A stretch of 6,022 nt of DNA. Source: Actinomyces sp. Its GTDB lineage: Bacteria > Actinomycetota > Acidimicrobiia > Acidimicrobiales > Aldehydirespiratoraceae. Location: the NCBI GenBank assembly GCA_003697065.1, contig RFFY01000725.1:1-6022 (forward strand). The letters are read 5' to 3'. The notes below the pieces were generated by a model that saw only the letters and a program-made list of their open reading frames with translations, was not told the DNA's origin and ran no database searches. Below, piece after piece: positions 5,040 to 6,022 of the stretch. The translations under genes were made by a program, and so were the position numbers. Each line of letters opens with the position of its first letter. Within the stretch, counting starts at the first letter, position 1.

Positions 5040-6022
5040 GCTAGGGAGCTCGGGGACCCGGGAGGGGCGAGGCCGCCGTAGGGCCCGGCCCCGAAGCCGC
5101 GGCGTCGCGGGAGACGGCGCCGCAGGCGCTGCCAGAGGCGCCGGGCTTCGGGGCGGAACGGGTAGCGGTGGCGGATCTCGCGGCGCCAGGGGTGCAGCAT
5201 CTGGCCCACCACGCCGTCGGCGATCGGGTCGTCCATGCCGTAGCGCAGGGGGCGCTCGTCGGCGGGCATTCGGTAGGTGCCCCAGATGATGTCCCACAGG
5301 GGGAGGAACACCGAGTAGTTGGTGTGGATCGACTCGGGGTGGTTGGCGTGGTGCCAGTGGTGGAACTCGGGGGTCATGATGATCGGGTGGAGGGGGCGGA
5401 GGCGCCAGCGCACGTTGGCGTGGGCGAACAGGCCGATCACGAAGCTCAACACGGCGAAGATCCCGACCGTCTCGAGTGAGAACCCGGCGATGGCCATCAA
5501 GACGACGGGGGCGCCGATGATGAAGCCGTCGAAGGGGTGGGCCCGCACCCCCGAGATCCAGTCCATGCGCTCACTCGAGTGGTGCACGGCGTGGAAGCGC
5601 CACAGGAACCCGATCTCGTGGCTGAGGCGGTGGGTCCAGTAGATGAGGATGTCGAGGATCAGCACGCTCTCGAGGGTGAGCAACCAGCCCGGTTGGGCGG
5701 TCACGAGGGGCCGCAGGGCGAGGGCCGGCAGCCACAGGGGCAGGACGGCGACGGCGACGAGGACGGCGGCGACGATCCCGATGGCGTTGATCACCGGTGA
5801 CACCAGGGCGTAGGTGAGGTCGGTCCGCAGGCCGGGTCGGCGGACGCCGTGGGGGTGGCGGCGGAAGAGCTTCTCGAAGGGGACGACCAGCACGAAGAGG
5901 GCGACGACGCCCACGGCCCCGTCCAGCCCCATGACGAGGCCGACGACGATGGCGGCGGCGAGAGCGAGGCCGTGGAACCAGGCCCAGGCCCGGCGCCACC
6001 CGTGGCGGGGCGGTCGTGGGGG
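5036..6022 (-). CDS. Membrane fatty acid hydroxylase / sterol desaturase family protein, 5' end outside the window
   Basis: An integral-membrane di-iron oxygenase family protein acting on lipid-like substrates with O2. The His motifs are all present, numbered from an internal Met at 5932: HRLSH (101-105), HAVHH (114-118), an extra His at 171, and HHWHHANH (191-198). Hydrophobic stretches precede the His boxes (about 5-19, 42-75, 84-99) and lie between them (136-170). The basic C-terminal tail (RRLWQRLRRRLPRRR) is cytoplasmic-looking. ATG at 5932 would give 298 residues. The same frame stays open to the window edge, however, and encodes a plausible helix (AWFHGLALAAAIVVGLVMG) with no earlier ATG, GTG or TTG, so I treat the gene as partial. 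Its stop overlaps the sigma-factor start as ATGA. Substrate (sterol, fatty acid, carotenoid or other) cannot be told. Confidence 0.92.
   Translation of the reverse strand, partial: PPRPPRHGWRRAWAWFHGLALAAAIVVGLVMGLDGAVGVVALFVLVVPFEKLFRRHPHGVRRPGLRTDLTYALVSPVINAIGIVAAVLVAVAVLPLWLPALALRPLVTAQPGWLLTLESVLILDILIYWTHRLSHEIGFLWRFHAVHHSSERMDWISGVRAHPFDGFIIGAPVVLMAIAGFSLETVGIFAVLSFVIGLFAHANVRWRLRPLHPIIMTPEFHHWHHANHPESIHTNYSVFLPLWDIIWGTYRMPADERPLRYGMDDPIADGVVGQMLHPWRREIRHRYPFRPEARRLWQRLRRRLPRRRGFGAGPYGGLAPPGSPSSLA

Noticed and set aside
4488..5297. Sigma factor extended upstream to 5297
   Set aside because: The extra 86 residues are Arg/Pro/Ala-rich and overlap the conserved end of the hydroxylase in another frame. 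The ATG at 5039 sits exactly where ECF region 2 begins and makes an ATGA junction.

Overview
The window is very GC-rich, with strong G/C preference at third codon positions, so long spurious reading frames lie opposite every real gene. The GroEL tail (GGGMGDMDF, resembling the tail of mycobacterial GroEL2) and an ECF sigma / membrane protein / ABC ATPase set point to a high-GC actinobacterium. An acidimicrobial-type lineage is a guess, not something the sequence proves.

Layout. Bases 1-1028 (+ strand) hold the 3' end of groEL and, after a 116-bp spacer, a complete small heat-shock protein gene (Hsp20). Bases 1029-1242 are a convergent intergenic region with a perfect 12-bp-stem hairpin (a probable bidirectional terminator) and an array of about eight 13-bp repeats. 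Bases 1243-6022 (- strand) hold six closely packed genes. In transcription order they are: a membrane fatty acid hydroxylase / sterol desaturase family protein (5' end outside the window), an ECF sigma factor, a six-helix membrane protein, an ABC ATPase, and a FetA/FetB-type ABC ATPase and permease pair.

How the genes fit together. The two + strand genes are protein-quality-control chaperones. On the - strand, hydroxylase/sigma and sigma/membrane protein each overlap by ATGA, and membrane protein/ATPase overlap by 11 bp. ATPase to fetA is 37 bp and fetA to fetB is 28 bp. This looks like one transcript. The membrane protein sits where an anti-sigma factor would be expected, yet it resembles an ABC-2-type permease and has no zinc-binding Cys/His motif. 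It may be both the partner of the sigma factor and the membrane half of the adjacent ABC ATPase. FetAB relatives in E. coli export iron, and the hydroxylase is a predicted di-iron enzyme, so an envelope-lipid, iron and stress module is a reasonable but untested reading.

The most unusual non-coding signal is a cluster of five different short tandem repeats (units of 8, 11, 16, 10 and 13 bp) within about 730 bp around hsp20.
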